Part shown: one piece after another, positions 34,766-44,074 of the stretch | Layout: each line of letters starts with the position of its first letter | Position numbering within the stretch: the first letter of the stretch is position 1 | NCBI RefSeq assembly: GCF_025490915.1 | Contig: NZ_JANQBA010000008.1 | Location: 55,162-119,161 of the forward strand | DNA from: Lacticaseibacillus parakribbianus | GTDB taxonomy: Bacteria > Bacillota > Bacilli > Lactobacillales > Lactobacillaceae | Length of the DNA: 64,000 nt | Direction: 5' to 3' | Made by a program: the position numbers and the translations under genes | The notes under the pieces: generated by a model | Seen by the model: only the letters and a program-made list of their open reading frames with translations | Databases searched by the model: none | What the model was told of the DNA's origin: nothing

Positions 34766-34791
34766 GATTGATTGAGAATATATTGTTTGTC

Positions 34792-34842
34792 AACACGGTT
34801 TTCTGACACGCTTTTCCTGTCAGGAGGCCGTGTTTTGTTGTA
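34792..34842 (+). terminator. Hairpin terminator between the repeat protein and acyltransferase genes
   Basis: ACACGG/CCGTGT and inner CTGACA/TGTCAG form a long hairpin followed by TTTTGTTG. A possible -10 (TATGCT) for the next gene overlaps its end. Confidence 0.6.
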
Positions 34843-34901
34843 TGCTGAAACCACCACCGCTTCGTGGCAAACTGACTTTCAGAAAGGCTTGGATCATACC
34901 C

Positions 34902-35987
34902 ATGGACCTCATCTTACTTGCAATCGGCGCGTTGTTCGTGCTCAGCTGGCGCTGGGCCCCGGATACCCAGGACCGCGACTACCTCGATCACCGCACGACC
35001 ATGACGATTAACGGCTTTTTCCTGTTTCTAGTGTTTTTCAGCCACTTTGCGACCTACCTGCCGGTGCAGACCCAGCTGTTTCGGCTCAGCGGCATCTGGC
35101 TGCACATTCAGCGCCAGGTGATCGTCACGCCGTTCCTGTTCTTCTCCGGCTACGGCATCATGACCCAGCTGATTCGCCGCGGTCACCGCTACGTCGATTC
35201 GTTTCCGGTGCGGCGCTTCTTTTTCGTGTGGTTCCGCTTCTTCGTCGCCGTCAGCCTGTTTTGGCTGGTGGCCGAGATCATGCACGTCAGCTATCCGCTG
35301 AGCCGGATTGCCCTGGCCTACACCGGGGTGGTGTCGATCGGCAACAGCAACTGGTACATTTTCGCGGTGCTGGTGCTCTACATCCTGACCTACGTGGCGT
35401 TCAAGCTGTTCGGGCGGCGCCAGCAGGTCGCGCTGGCCGTGATGGGGCTGTTGCTGGTGGGTTACACCGTCGTGGCCTATCAGCACTTGGTACCGGCCTT
35501 TTACAACACGATTTTCTGCTACTACGCCGGGATGCTGTTCGCCGTTCACAAGGACCGCATCACCGCCGCAGTGGCCGGCAGCTGGCCGCGCTACCTGCTG
35601 GCCGGGGTGCTGGTGGCCGCGATGTTTGCCGCCTCGTACCTGCTGGTCAGCCGCACCCAGGCGGGATGGCGGGTGCTGTGGTACGAGCTGATGAGCGTCA
35701 GCTTCGCGCTGGGCGTGACCTGGTTTGCGATGCGGGTGCGAGTCGTCAATCCGCTTTTGGCCTACATGGGCGGCGGGGCGATGTTTTCGCTGTACATGCT
35801 GCAGCGCCTGCCGATGATTGTCGGCAGCAAGCTGGGGCTTTCGGCGCAGCCGATTCCGTACTTTCTGATCGTGGTGGTCAGCACCTTCGCGATTTCGTGG
35901 GTGTTCGAGTACGTCGTCAATGCAGTGCTACAGGTTTTGATTCACAAGCAGACAGCGATGCCCGGGGTCGCCGAGCACAAGAAGTGA
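34902..35987 (+). CDS. Acyltransferase 3 family membrane protein
   Basis: A 361-residue integral membrane protein with about ten helices. Family features are the early LFLVFFSHF (catalytic-type His in helix 1) and NSNWYIFAVLVLYIL, as in O-acetyltransferases of the OafA/NodX family that acylate surface glycans. The start at 34902 is inferred from the natural N-terminal helix; AAAGG is somewhat distant. Situated next to the teichoic acid genes, it may O-acylate a wall polymer; the substrate is inferred from context. Confidence 0.8.
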   Translation: MDLILLAIGALFVLSWRWAPDTQDRDYLDHRTTMTINGFFLFLVFFSHFATYLPVQTQLFRLSGIWLHIQRQVIVTPFLFFSGYGIMTQLIRRGHRYVDSFPVRRFFFVWFRFFVAVSLFWLVAEIMHVSYPLSRIALAYTGVVSIGNSNWYIFAVLVLYILTYVAFKLFGRRQQVALAVMGLLLVGYTVVAYQHLVPAFYNTIFCYYAGMLFAVHKDRITAAVAGSWPRYLLAGVLVAAMFAASYLLVSRTQAGWRVLWYELMSVSFALGVTWFAMRVRVVNPLLAYMGGGAMFSLYMLQRLPMIVGSKLGLSAQPIPYFLIVVVSTFAISWVFEYVVNAVLQVLIHKQTAMPGVAEHKK

Positions 35988-36077
35988 GCGGCGGAACTCC
36001 CATGAGCATTTTGGCGGCCGATGTGGTACGCTAGTCGGGTGCCATTAAGGTACAGTACGGGCAAGCTGGAGGAACAG

Positions 36078-38156
36078 ATGAAAAAATTCAAAGCACGTTG
36101 TGAACTGATCGTTGCGCTGATCGCCATGGGGGTGGCGATCGGCACCGTTGGCAGTCAAGCGGTGGGGGCCACCACCACCGCGCAGCCGGCCATCACGCAC
36201 AGCCGCACTGCCGGCGCAGCCACGACCGCGCCGGCAACGGCGCAGGCAGGCACCAGCGCCGAGGCAACCGCCGCGACGCCAGACGCCAAGGCGGCTTCGA
36301 CCAAGGGGCCAGAGGCGGGTGCTGGCGCCGCTGAAAACGCTGGCGCTGCCGCCAAGACCACGACAGCCGCCGCAGCGACGGCGCCGGGGCCGAAGGTGGC
36401 GGTGCCTTTGACCGGCCACTACGCGACGGTCACGGCCAAGGCCTACACCTTCTGGCAGAGCCTGAACTGGGAAGACACCGGGAAAACCAGCACCGATTAC
36501 TACCACCAGACCCTGGTGGCGGTCGCCACGGCCACCATTGCCAACGGCAAGCGGTACTACCAGCTAGCCACGACCGCCGGCACCGTGGTCGGCTACATCA
36601 GCGCAACGGCGGTGGCGGTGGGGACGCAGCCGGACGGCGTCGCCCAACCGTTCAATCAGTATGCCACCATCACCAGCGCGGCCGACTACACGATCTGGCG
36701 CGACCTCAGTTTCGAGGCCGTGGCGGCGCAGTCGCCCAGCGTTTTTCACAAGACCTTCCTGGCCAAAACGGTCAGCTACCACCGCAACGGCGCGGTGTAT
36801 TACGCGCTGTACGACGGTGACCAGTTCTTCGGCTACATCAACGCCACTGCGGTGCAGACCGCGACCAGTCCGGCCGGGGCGCCCGTGGCGATGGACCAGT
36901 ACGCAACCGTCACCGCGCCGTCGGTTTACACCATCTGGGCCAACTTCGACTGGACCAAGGCGATGGGCCGCACCAACCCGAGCGCTCCTGAGACCTACCA
37001 AGTGCGTGAGGCTTACTACCACAGCAGCGGCGCGACGTATTACAGCTTGTACCAAAACGGGACCTGGCAGGGCTACATCAACGCGGCGGCCACCACGCTT
37101 GCGGCCACTAGCCGCGGGGCGGCGCTGCCGAGCGACCGGGTCGTGACCGCCACGGCCAAGGGCTACACGATCTGGCAAAACCTCGCGATGACCGCGGCGC
37201 AGACCAGCACCACGGCCAAGTACCACGAGACTTTTCAAACCAGCCAGGCCTTCGTCGCCGAGTACGGCGATCGCTACTACCTGCTGTGTGACGCCGAGAA
37301 TCGGCAGGTGGGTTACGTCAACGCCGCGGCCGTCAGCGTCGCCGAGGGTCGCCAAGGCGTGGCCATCGCCGATACCCGCACGGTGACGCTCAAGGCCGGC
37401 TACACGCTGTGGAATGATTTTGACTGGCATGCCAGAGCCAAGCAGGCTGGAAGCTACAAGGGCCAGACGCTTGAGGTGCGGCGCCACTACAACCACCTCA
37501 ATGGCAGCCGCTACGACTCCGTCTACACCGCCGGCGGCAGCTGGCTGGGTTACGTCAACGACGCCGGCGTCCAAACGGCCAGTGAGTGGCGGACCACCAA
37601 CGGCCAGCTGCGCTACTACGACGGCAAGAAGGCGGCCTACACCAAGACCTTCACCGTCAAGTACTACAGCCAGCTGGACGCTCGCTGGGCCGGCAAGTCC
37701 TACGGTGGCTACAACTTCGGGGCCACCGGTTGCGGGATGACCTCGATTGCGATGATTCTCTCGGGCTTGGGCAAAAACGTGACGCCGGTGACGGCGGCCA
37801 ACTACGCCTACAAGTACGGGCATTTCGACCGCGGTGATGCCGGCTCTTGGGAGTCCGACTTGACCGATGTCGCCGGCCACTACGGCGTCGGCTACAAGGT
37901 CATGAGCTCGGCCGCCCAGCTGACCAGCTACCTTAAGCAGGGCTACCCGGCCACGGTTTGCCTGGACCTGGGCGGCGGGGTTCGCCACATCGTCGTGCTG
38001 CACGGCCTGGTGAACGGTCGAACCACGGTGTCCGATCCATACAACCGCGCCTTGTTCAGCGGCCAGCGCAAGATCTCTCAGATCTGGAGCCTGCTGTCTT
38101 GGCGTTCGGTCAACACCAACCGGGGGCAGTCGGCCGCGGTTGTGTACATGCCGTAA
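36078..38156 (+). CDS. Secreted wall protein: five GW-like repeats + C39-like peptidase domain
   Basis: A 692-residue exported protein. Signal peptide (about 1-33), a low-complexity Ala/Thr linker (to about 110), five ~78-residue repeats (motifs YTIWxxFxW and xxxGYxNAxA), then a papain-like C39-type domain (about 530-690). Its Cys in GCGMTSIAM, His in RHIVVLHG and Asp in VSDPYN form a complete triad. It may cleave wall peptides or process exported peptides. ATG follows GGAGGAAC. It is a close paralogue of the broken gene that follows and of the repeats at 33.8 kb. Confidence 0.87.
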   Translation: MKKFKARCELIVALIAMGVAIGTVGSQAVGATTTAQPAITHSRTAGAATTAPATAQAGTSAEATAATPDAKAASTKGPEAGAGAAENAGAAAKTTTAAAATAPGPKVAVPLTGHYATVTAKAYTFWQSLNWEDTGKTSTDYYHQTLVAVATATIANGKRYYQLATTAGTVVGYISATAVAVGTQPDGVAQPFNQYATITSAADYTIWRDLSFEAVAAQSPSVFHKTFLAKTVSYHRNGAVYYALYDGDQFFGYINATAVQTATSPAGAPVAMDQYATVTAPSVYTIWANFDWTKAMGRTNPSAPETYQVREAYYHSSGATYYSLYQNGTWQGYINAAATTLAATSRGAALPSDRVVTATAKGYTIWQNLAMTAAQTSTTAKYHETFQTSQAFVAEYGDRYYLLCDAENRQVGYVNAAAVSVAEGRQGVAIADTRTVTLKAGYTLWNDFDWHARAKQAGSYKGQTLEVRRHYNHLNGSRYDSVYTAGGSWLGYVNDAGVQTASEWRTTNGQLRYYDGKKAAYTKTFTVKYYSQLDARWAGKSYGGYNFGATGCGMTSIAMILSGLGKNVTPVTAANYAYKYGHFDRGDAGSWESDLTDVAGHYGVGYKVMSSAAQLTSYLKQGYPATVCLDLGGGVRHIVVLHGLVNGRTTVSDPYNRALFSGQRKISQIWSLLSWRSVNTNRGQSAAVVYMP

Positions 38157-38217
38157 AGCACGGCAACCGGCCCAATCCGGCGCCGGTTGCCTGGCGGGAA
38201 CCACATACGGGCTTTGC

Positions 38218-38251
38218 GCGACTCGCCGCTGATGGCGGGTCGCTTTTTTTT
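38218..38251 (+). terminator. Terminator after the C39-like wall protein
   Basis: GCGACTCGCC pairs with GGCGGGTCGC (one G-U), followed by eight T. Confidence 0.93.
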
Positions 38252-38341
38252 GCGCCGCCGGTGCCAAATCCGCGTGTGACGCGATGGGCCGTTGTGGTAA
38301 GCTAACTTGGTGATGGGGGTCACGGAGGAGAGGCGGATTCG

Positions 38342-40330
38342 ATGAACAGACGTAAAATTGCCAGTGGCGTCGGGGTGGTCCTGCTGGCCCTGGCGATGGC
38401 GCTTAGCATTGCGCCGAACAGCGGCGTCGGGGCGACTGGGCCAGACCGCCCGGCCGGTGCGGCGCTACCGGCCACCGGGCGGGCGGCACAGCGGCGGGAG
38501 ACCGCGGCGACCCAGAACACGGCGACCGCGGCCACACCGGCCAAGACCGCGTCACCCGCGGCTGCACAAGCCGAGCAGCCTTTGGCTAACACCTACGCCA
38601 CGGTGGTGAAGCGCGGGTACAGCTTTTGGCGAACGCTGACCTGGCAGGCCGCCGGGCAGCGCAGTGACGCCTACTTGAACCACACGCTGGTGGCGGTGTC
38701 ACAGACTCGCCACCGCAACGGCAGCCTGTACTACCGCCTGGCCACGGCCGCCGGGCAGGTGATCGGCTACATCAACGCCGAGGCCCTGGCTGTCGGCACC
38801 AATCCCGGTGGCGTGGCGCAACCCTTCAATCGTTACGCGACGGTTACCACCAAGGCCAACTACACCATCTGGCGCGACCTGCGCTTCCAGGCCGTCGCGG
38901 CGCTGACGCCGGCGGTTGTCCACCAGACCTTCCTGGCCAAAACCGTCAGCTACCACAAAAACGGGGCGGCGTATTACGCCTTGTACCGCGGCGGTCAGTT
39001 TTTCGGCTACCTCAACCAGGCGGCGGTGACGATCGCGGCCAGCCCGGCCGGCGCCGCGATGCCAATGGCGCAATACGCGACGACCACGGCCGCCAGCCGC
39101 TACACCATCTGGGGCGGCTTCGACTGGGCCAAGAAGCTGGCCGCGACGGCGCCGAACGCCCCGCAGACCTACTAGGTGCGTTACGCGTATCACCACAGCA
39201 ACGGGGCGACCTACTACTCGCTGTACCAAAACGGCAAGTGGCGCGGCTACGTCAACGCCGAGGCGATGACCCTGGCGGCCACCAGCCGCGGGGCCGCGCT
39301 TGCGGTTCACCGGGTGGTCACCGTGACCAAGCCGCTTTACACCATCTGGCATGATTTGACGATGCGAGCCGCGCAGACCGACACGACCGCAGCGATTCAC
39401 CAGACTTACGTGGCGACGCAGCGCTTCGTGGCCGAGTACGGGGCGGCCTACTACCTGCTGGCAACGGACCGCGGGCAGCCGGTCGGCTACGTCAACGCCG
39501 AGGCGGTGACGGTGGCCACCGGGCGGCAGGGGTTCCCGGCCGAGGACAGTCGAGAGGTGCTGCTCAAGGCCGGGTACACGCTGTGGCAAAATTTTGCCTG
39601 GCGGCCTCGCGCCAAGCAGGCCAGCGGCTATTCGCGCCAAATCCTTGAGGTGCGACGCGACTACACCCACCTCAACGGCAGCCGCTACGCCTCGGTTTAT
39701 ACCAAAAGCGGCCAGTGGTGCGGCTACGTCAACGTCAACGGGTTGACCCCGGCCGGCGAGTGGCGCCCGAACAACGGCCAGCTGCGCTACTACGACAACC
39801 TCAAGGGCCGCGACACCAAGTCCTATACGGTAACGTACTTCAGTCAGCTGGATTCGCGCTGGGCCCACCAAACGTACGGTGGCTACGCGTTTGGGCCCAG
39901 CGGCTGCGGCATGACTGCCTTGGCAATGGTGCTGGCCGGCTACGGCCGGGCCGTGACGCCGGTGACCACGGCGAGTTACGGCTTTGAACACGCCGAGTTC
40001 AACCACGACGGGGCCGGCACCTGCCAGTCCACGCTGGTGACGGTGGCGTCGCGCTTCGGCCTCGACTGGCGCGTGATGACCTCAGCCAGCGAGCTGACCA
40101 GCTACCTGAAGCAGGGCTACCCGGCGACGGTGTGCCTGGACCTCGGCGGTTACCGCCACATCGTCGTGCTTCACGGCTATGCCGCCGGCAAAACCACGGT
40201 GGCCGATCCCTACGCCAACCGGCTATTTTCGGGTCAGCACACGGTGGCCGAAATCTGGGGTAAGCTGTCTTGGTTGCAGGGCAACCGCGAGATGGGGGCC
40301 TCTGCGGCGGTGGTTTACTTCGCCAGGTAA
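38342..40330 (+). pseudogene. Paralogous secreted C39-like wall protein interrupted by an in-frame TAG
   Basis: The frame would encode about 662 residues with the same layout as its neighbour: signal peptide, Ala/Thr linker, five GW-like repeats, C39-like domain with GCGMTALAM, RHIVVLHG and VADPY. A TAG at 39173-39175 lies in repeat 3, where the paralogue has a Gln codon (ETYQVR versus QTY-stop-VR). The frame continues intact after it, so a single CAG-to-TAG change explains it. The ORF track splits it into 38342-39175 and 39176-40330. The second half has a GTG but no ribosome site or signal peptide, so unless suppressed the peptidase is not exported. Confidence 0.85.
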
Positions 40331-40331
40331 C

Positions 40332-40391
40332 GCAAAAACGGGTTCTCACCCAAGGCGCGCTCGTCTGCGTCGAGGTGGGGACCCGTTTTGC
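40332..40391. terminator. Bidirectional terminator at 40.3 kb
   Basis: GCAAAAACGGGT pairs with ACCCGTTTTGC, with inner TCACCC/GGGTGG-like pairing and T-tracts on both strands. It can end the C39-like gene on the plus strand and the candidate noncoding RNA on the minus strand. Confidence 0.8.
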
Positions 40392-40794
40392 GTCCGGTGG
40401 CCAGCAATCACCGCCGGACGCGCCGAAGCCACCGCGGGGTCAAATCCGCGGTGGCCTCGGTATTTTGATTGGTTGGTTGTGACATTCGTGGTCGGCTCGG
40501 GGCCTTGTGGTACAGACTTGAGCCGCTTGGAACAAGCCACGCACCAAGCCCCTCCGCAGCTACCTCGCAAGCGAGTAGGAGAGACAGTGTGACTGCGCGT
40601 GGGTGGTGGCGTACACCCTGGTATTCGGGCCCATCGAGGGGCGCCGTAACGCGAAAACACGTGTGTTGAAAGCCAGGTTCGGCTTGGTATGGGCGGGGGT
40701 ACTGGAGATGCTTATGCTCCGGCCTTTCCCCCTGGGGCAGTGGACGCGCAACGACCAAGGCCTTTGGCCGCCTCCCTGTCCTAGAATAATCATC
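40334..40794 (-). ncRNA. Candidate structured noncoding RNA, copy 2 (unidentified family)
   Basis: Minus-strand homologue of the RNA at 7.2-7.6 kb, about 460 bases if it runs to the bidirectional terminator. ATGATTATTCT lies at 40793-40783, eight bases past the -10, and GGGAGGC at the same offset as in copy 1. CGCCCATACC then precedes an AAGCC/GGCTT hairpin. AATCA (40470-40466) may pair with the 5' TGATT. A 3' helix GCCACCGCGG/CCGCGGTGGC is followed by TTCGGCGCG. Intervening sequence has diverged while stems are kept. ORFs in it lack ribosome sites. Confidence 0.6.
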
Positions 40795-40801
40795 CACAGT
40801 C

Positions 40802-40830
40802 AGTGTAAGCCCTGCCATTTTAGCCGTCAA
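40802..40830 (-). promoter_or_regulatory. Promoter of candidate noncoding RNA copy 2
   Basis: On the minus strand, TTGACG (40830-40825), a 17-base spacer and TACACT (40807-40802). The -35 region TTGACGGC is identical to that of copy 1. Confidence 0.7.
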
Positions 40831-40910
40831 CTTTGAAGCTCGGCCGGTGGCGGCTGGACCAAAAAAGCAACCGCGGTTGGGCGGTTGCCGGTTGGGCTCG
40901 GGGCTGGTCG

Positions 40911-42005
40911 CTACGCCTCGGCGAAGGCCGTGGTCAGCTTGATTTCGTGAACCTTGAAGCGCAACGGCTCGATTGACGCCGTCGCCCATTGGGCCAGCAG
41001 CGGGTCGAGGTGCTGGCGGCGGTCGATCAAGGCGATGCCGCAGTCACCGCCGCCGGCCCCGGAGGACTTGGCGGCGGCGCCGAAGGACTCGGCGATTTCG
41101 CACAGCTGCTGCAAAGCAGGGGTTTCGATGGCGACACCCGAGCGGTGGCTCAGGTCCTCCAGCAGGCGGCGGTTGGCCCGGATGCCGGTTTGAATCGTGG
41201 CGATGGAGCCCTGTCGAAACCCGGTAATCAGGTCCTCGAGCACCTGCCGGCTGGCCGCCAGGAATTCGCGGTAGGCCGGCTGCTGATTGGCCTTGAAGAC
41301 GGCGATTTTGTCGACCAGGCGCGAGGTCGAGGCCGGCAGCCCGGTCCAGCCGATCAGCAAGGCGAGGTCTTCGGGCGCCTTGAGCAGCTCGACGGACAGC
41401 TGCGGCCAGTGCATCGCCAAGAGCGCCTTCAGGCTGTGGGTGCGTTGCATTTCGGCCAGCCACGCCTTGTCAAAGGAGCGGTAGGCGATCCAGCCACCGT
41501 ACACCGACGCGGCGATGTCGCCCAGCGACCCGTTGCCTTGGACGGCCAGGTGGGCGATGGCGGCGAGCTTGTAGACCTCGTCGTTGGTCATCTGCAGGTG
41601 ATAAAGCGCGTCCAGGGCCCGAACGGTGGCGACGGTGATGGCCGCCGAACTGCCCAGGCCGTACTTGCGACCGCTGGTGGAATCCAGCTCAGAGTCGACT
41701 TTCAAGTCGTAGACGGCCAGGCTTCGCCCCAGCTCGTGGGCGTATTGCTCCGTGTAGCGAATCGCGCTGAGAATGTAGTGAAACGGGTTGTCGCGGTTGT
41801 CAAAAACCATCTCGTCGCCGTTGCGCTGCCACATCAAGGCGTTTTCTTGGTACTGTTCGGACACAATGCTGCCGACGTCTGTTGTCTCCGTCACGGTGAC
41901 GGTGACGAATTGGTCCAAGGCCACAATAATCGCGGGGTAGCCCGTCTCCACGACCGCGTACTCTCCGGCAATGAACAACTTGCCCGGTGCCTGCGCTGTT
42001 ACCAC
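40911..42005 (-). CDS. mvaK2: Phosphomevalonate kinase
   Basis: A 364-residue GHMP kinase of the mevalonate pathway, phosphorylating mevalonate-5-phosphate. Motifs are APGKLFIAGEYAVVE, YGLGSSAAITVA (ATP loop) and KSSGAGGGDCGIAL. GTG at 42005 is preferred over the tracked GTG at 42023, as AAGGGA then sits about eight bases upstream and the N-terminus matches the family. The usual partners mevalonate kinase and diphosphomevalonate decarboxylase are not adjacent. It follows the sugar transferase gene closely. Confidence 0.92.
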   Translation of the reverse strand: MVTAQAPGKLFIAGEYAVVETGYPAIIVALDQFVTVTVTETTDVGSIVSEQYQENALMWQRNGDEMVFDNRDNPFHYILSAIRYTEQYAHELGRSLAVYDLKVDSELDSTSGRKYGLGSSAAITVATVRALDALYHLQMTNDEVYKLAAIAHLAVQGNGSLGDIAASVYGGWIAYRSFDKAWLAEMQRTHSLKALLAMHWPQLSVELLKAPEDLALLIGWTGLPASTSRLVDKIAVFKANQQPAYREFLAASRQVLEDLITGFRQGSIATIQTGIRANRRLLEDLSHRSGVAIETPALQQLCEIAESFGAAAKSSGAGGGDCGIALIDRRQHLDPLLAQWATASIEPLRFKVHEIKLTTAFAEA

Positions 42006-42043
42006 ATCATCAGTTCCCTTCACTCAAAAAATCGCCTCGCACC

Positions 42044-42718
42044 TTAGTGGGAGGTCGTGCTGTTAATGCCACGCTGCGCGACGATGACGATCACGCTTTG
42101 CGCGAAAATCGCTAGGTCGCGGCGCAGCGAGTAGGTGGCCGCGTACTCGCCGTCGTAGGCCGCCTTGGTCGGATTGGCCAGCTCGTTGCGCCCGTTGATC
42201 TGGGCCAGCCCGGTGATGCCGGGCCGGACGCGATCCGCCCCGTTGGCCCGGCGCAGCCGCAGCACCTCGGCGTCGGTGGCGGCCAGCGGCCGCGGCCCGA
42301 CCATGCTCATTTTGCCGCTCAGCACGTTGAAAAACTGCGGCAGCTCGTCCAAAGACGACTTGCGCAAAAAGCGGCCGAGCGGGGTGACGAAGCTGGCCAT
42401 CGACTCCTTGGTGAAGTCCTTGTTGGCCTTCACCGGTGCGTCTTGAACCATCGTGCGGTACTTGATGATGACGAACGGTTGGCTGTCTTGGCCGAAGCGC
42501 TGCTGGCGAAAGAAGATCGGCCCAGGGCTGGTCGCCTTGACCAACAAGGCAATCAAAAGCATCGGAATCGCGGCGACCAGCAGGCCGGCGGTGGCCAATA
42601 AAATGTCGCACAGGCGCTTGCCACAGCGCCGATACACCGTCAGGGGCGGTGCCGGCGTCACAGGCGTAATGGCTTCAAGCGTGGCCTGTTCAGCCTGATC
42701 CGAATTTTCTTGACTCAT
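42044..42718 (-). CDS. Bacterial sugar transferase (polyprenyl-phosphate priming glycosyltransferase)
   Basis: A 224-residue monotopic membrane enzyme. One N-terminal hydrophobic segment (about 35-60) precedes the catalytic domain with KYRTM, LRKSSLDELPQFFNVLSGKM, VGPRP and RPGITGLAQINGR. Such enzymes move a sugar-1-phosphate from a UDP-sugar to undecaprenyl phosphate to start capsule or exopolysaccharide units. The rest of such a cluster is not here, so it may act alone or with distant genes. ATG follows GGGAGG at 12 bases. Confidence 0.9.
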   Translation of the reverse strand: MSQENSDQAEQATLEAITPVTPAPPLTVYRRCGKRLCDILLATAGLLVAAIPMLLIALLVKATSPGPIFFRQQRFGQDSQPFVIIKYRTMVQDAPVKANKDFTKESMASFVTPLGRFLRKSSLDELPQFFNVLSGKMSMVGPRPLAATDAEVLRLRRANGADRVRPGITGLAQINGRNELANPTKAAYDGEYAATYSLRRDLAIFAQSVIVIVAQRGINSTTSH

Positions 42719-43098
42719 TGCGCGTGTGGCCTCCCGACGGGTCGCCTCGACAGCGACGTGAATTGCGTATCATGACACATGTTACAAGTATAGCAAATTA
42801 TGCGCCGCTGGCTGAGGGAACCATCAGAGTTTTAGTGGAATTTAAAAATTTTTTGCGCGAAAACCACTGCCTTCAGGGCCGCGTCGGGCGATTGGCTCGC
42901 GGCTTGACGCCCTCGGTGACTGAGTCGGGCGCGGCCCAAGCCCCGGCGCCGCGGCTCATTCGATCGCGCAACCCGGCGCATTTCGGCGCCGGGGGCCGAC
43001 TTTGCGGGGGCCGGCAGCGCCTCATGCACGTGTTGTGGCTATCCTTTCGCCCCTGAATGCGGTATCTTAGAGGTATCTCAAGTATGGAGGGATTTCAC
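42719..43098. other. Intergenic region between the sugar transferase and galU
   Basis: Divergent spacing of 380 bases. It holds a TATACT-like -10 for the minus-strand gene near 42791, an AT-rich stretch near 42836-42858, and GC-rich sequence before galU. No ORF with a ribosome site and no recognisable RNA is seen. Confidence 0.5.
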
Positions 43099-44010
43099 AT
43101 GAAAGTTCGTAAGGCCGTGATTCCGGCCGCGGGGCTTGGCACCCGCTTTTTGCCGGCCACCAAGGCGCTGGCCAAGGAGATGCTGCCGATCGTCGACAAG
43201 CCGACCATCCAGTTCATCGTCGAGGAGGCCAAGGCCTCGGGCATCGAGGACATCTTAATCGTCGAGGGCAAGCAGAAGCGCTCGATTGAAGACCACTTCG
43301 ACTCCGCCCCCGAGCTCGAGCAAAACCTCGAGGCTAAGGGCAAGACCGCGCTGCTGCAGATGGTCAAAGACACCACGGACATCGGCGTCAACATCTTCTT
43401 CGTGCGGCAGCCCTACCCCAACGGCCTGGGCGACGCGGTGCGGCTGGCCAAGTCCTTCATCGCCGGCGAACCCTTCGTCGTGATGCTGGGCGACGACTTG
43501 ATGCAAGACCAGGTGCCACTGACCAAGCAGCTGATCGACGAGTACGAACGCACCCACGCCTCGATTCTGGCGGTCAAAAAGGTCCCGCACAACGAGGTCT
43601 CGGCCTATGGGGTGATCGACCCGGAAAGCGAGGTCACCAAGGGCCTGTACAACGTGCGGAAGTTCGTCGAGAAGCCGGCGGTCGAAGACGCACCGTCGGA
43701 CCTGGCGATCATCGGCCGCTACCTCCTGACGCCCGAGATCTTCGACATCCTGGACAACCAGAAGCCGGGCAAGGGCAACGAAATTCAGCTGACCGACGCG
43801 ATCGACACGCTGAACCAGACCCAGCGCGTGTTTGCCCACGAGTTCACCGGCGACCGCTACGACGTCGGCAACAAGTTCGGCTTCGTGGAGACCACCATCG
43901 AGTACGGCCTGACCCACCCGGAGGTCAAAGACGAGCTGCGCGCCTACATCCTGAAGCTGGCCGACCGGCTGCGCCAGGAAGACGCCGCCACGCCACCCCA
44001 GCAGGACTGA
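43099..44010 (+). CDS. galU: UTP-glucose-1-phosphate uridylyltransferase
   Basis: A 303-residue enzyme making UDP-glucose for teichoic acid glycosylation, glycolipids and polysaccharide. The nucleotide site [32 protein letters not shown] and the sugar-binding FVEKP segment are intact. ATG at 43099 follows GGAGGGATTTC. Monocistronic, with a terminator. Confidence 0.96.
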   Translation: MKVRKAVIPAAGLGTRFLPATKALAKEMLPIVDKPTIQFIVEEAKASGIEDILIVEGKQKRSIEDHFDSAPELEQNLEAKGKTALLQMVKDTTDIGVNIFFVRQPYPNGLGDAVRLAKSFIAGEPFVVMLGDDLMQDQVPLTKQLIDEYERTHASILAVKKVPHNEVSAYGVIDPESEVTKGLYNVRKFVEKPAVEDAPSDLAIIGRYLLTPEIFDILDNQKPGKGNEIQLTDAIDTLNQTQRVFAHEFTGDRYDVGNKFGFVETTIEYGLTHPEVKDELRAYILKLADRLRQEDAATPPQQD

Positions 44011-44015
44011 GCCGC

Positions 44016-44062
44016 AAAAAGAGACTGAACCCCCGCACATCGCGGTCGGCTCAGTCTCTTTT
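44016..44062. terminator. Terminator after galU, usable on both strands
   Basis: AAAAAGAGACTGA pairs with TCAGTCTCTTTT around a GC-rich loop; T-tracts on both strands serve galU and the convergent epimerase operon. Confidence 0.88.
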
Positions 44063-44074
44063 GGTTTGTCGGCC

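Noticed and set aside
36564-38267. 567-residue minus-strand ORF opposite the C39-like wall protein
   Set aside because: Its internal periodicity simply reflects the repeats of the plus-strand gene; no start signals.
33773-40330. Tandem repeats considered as a CRISPR array or satellite
   Set aside because: The repeats are ~235 bases, in frame, diverged at DNA level and encode protein repeats.
40560-40793. 77-residue ORF starting MIILGQGGG within noncoding RNA copy 2
   Set aside because: Its ATG is part of the conserved ATGATTATTCT block but there is no ribosome site, and copy 1 diverges and stops early in the same frame; conservation follows RNA structure, not codons.
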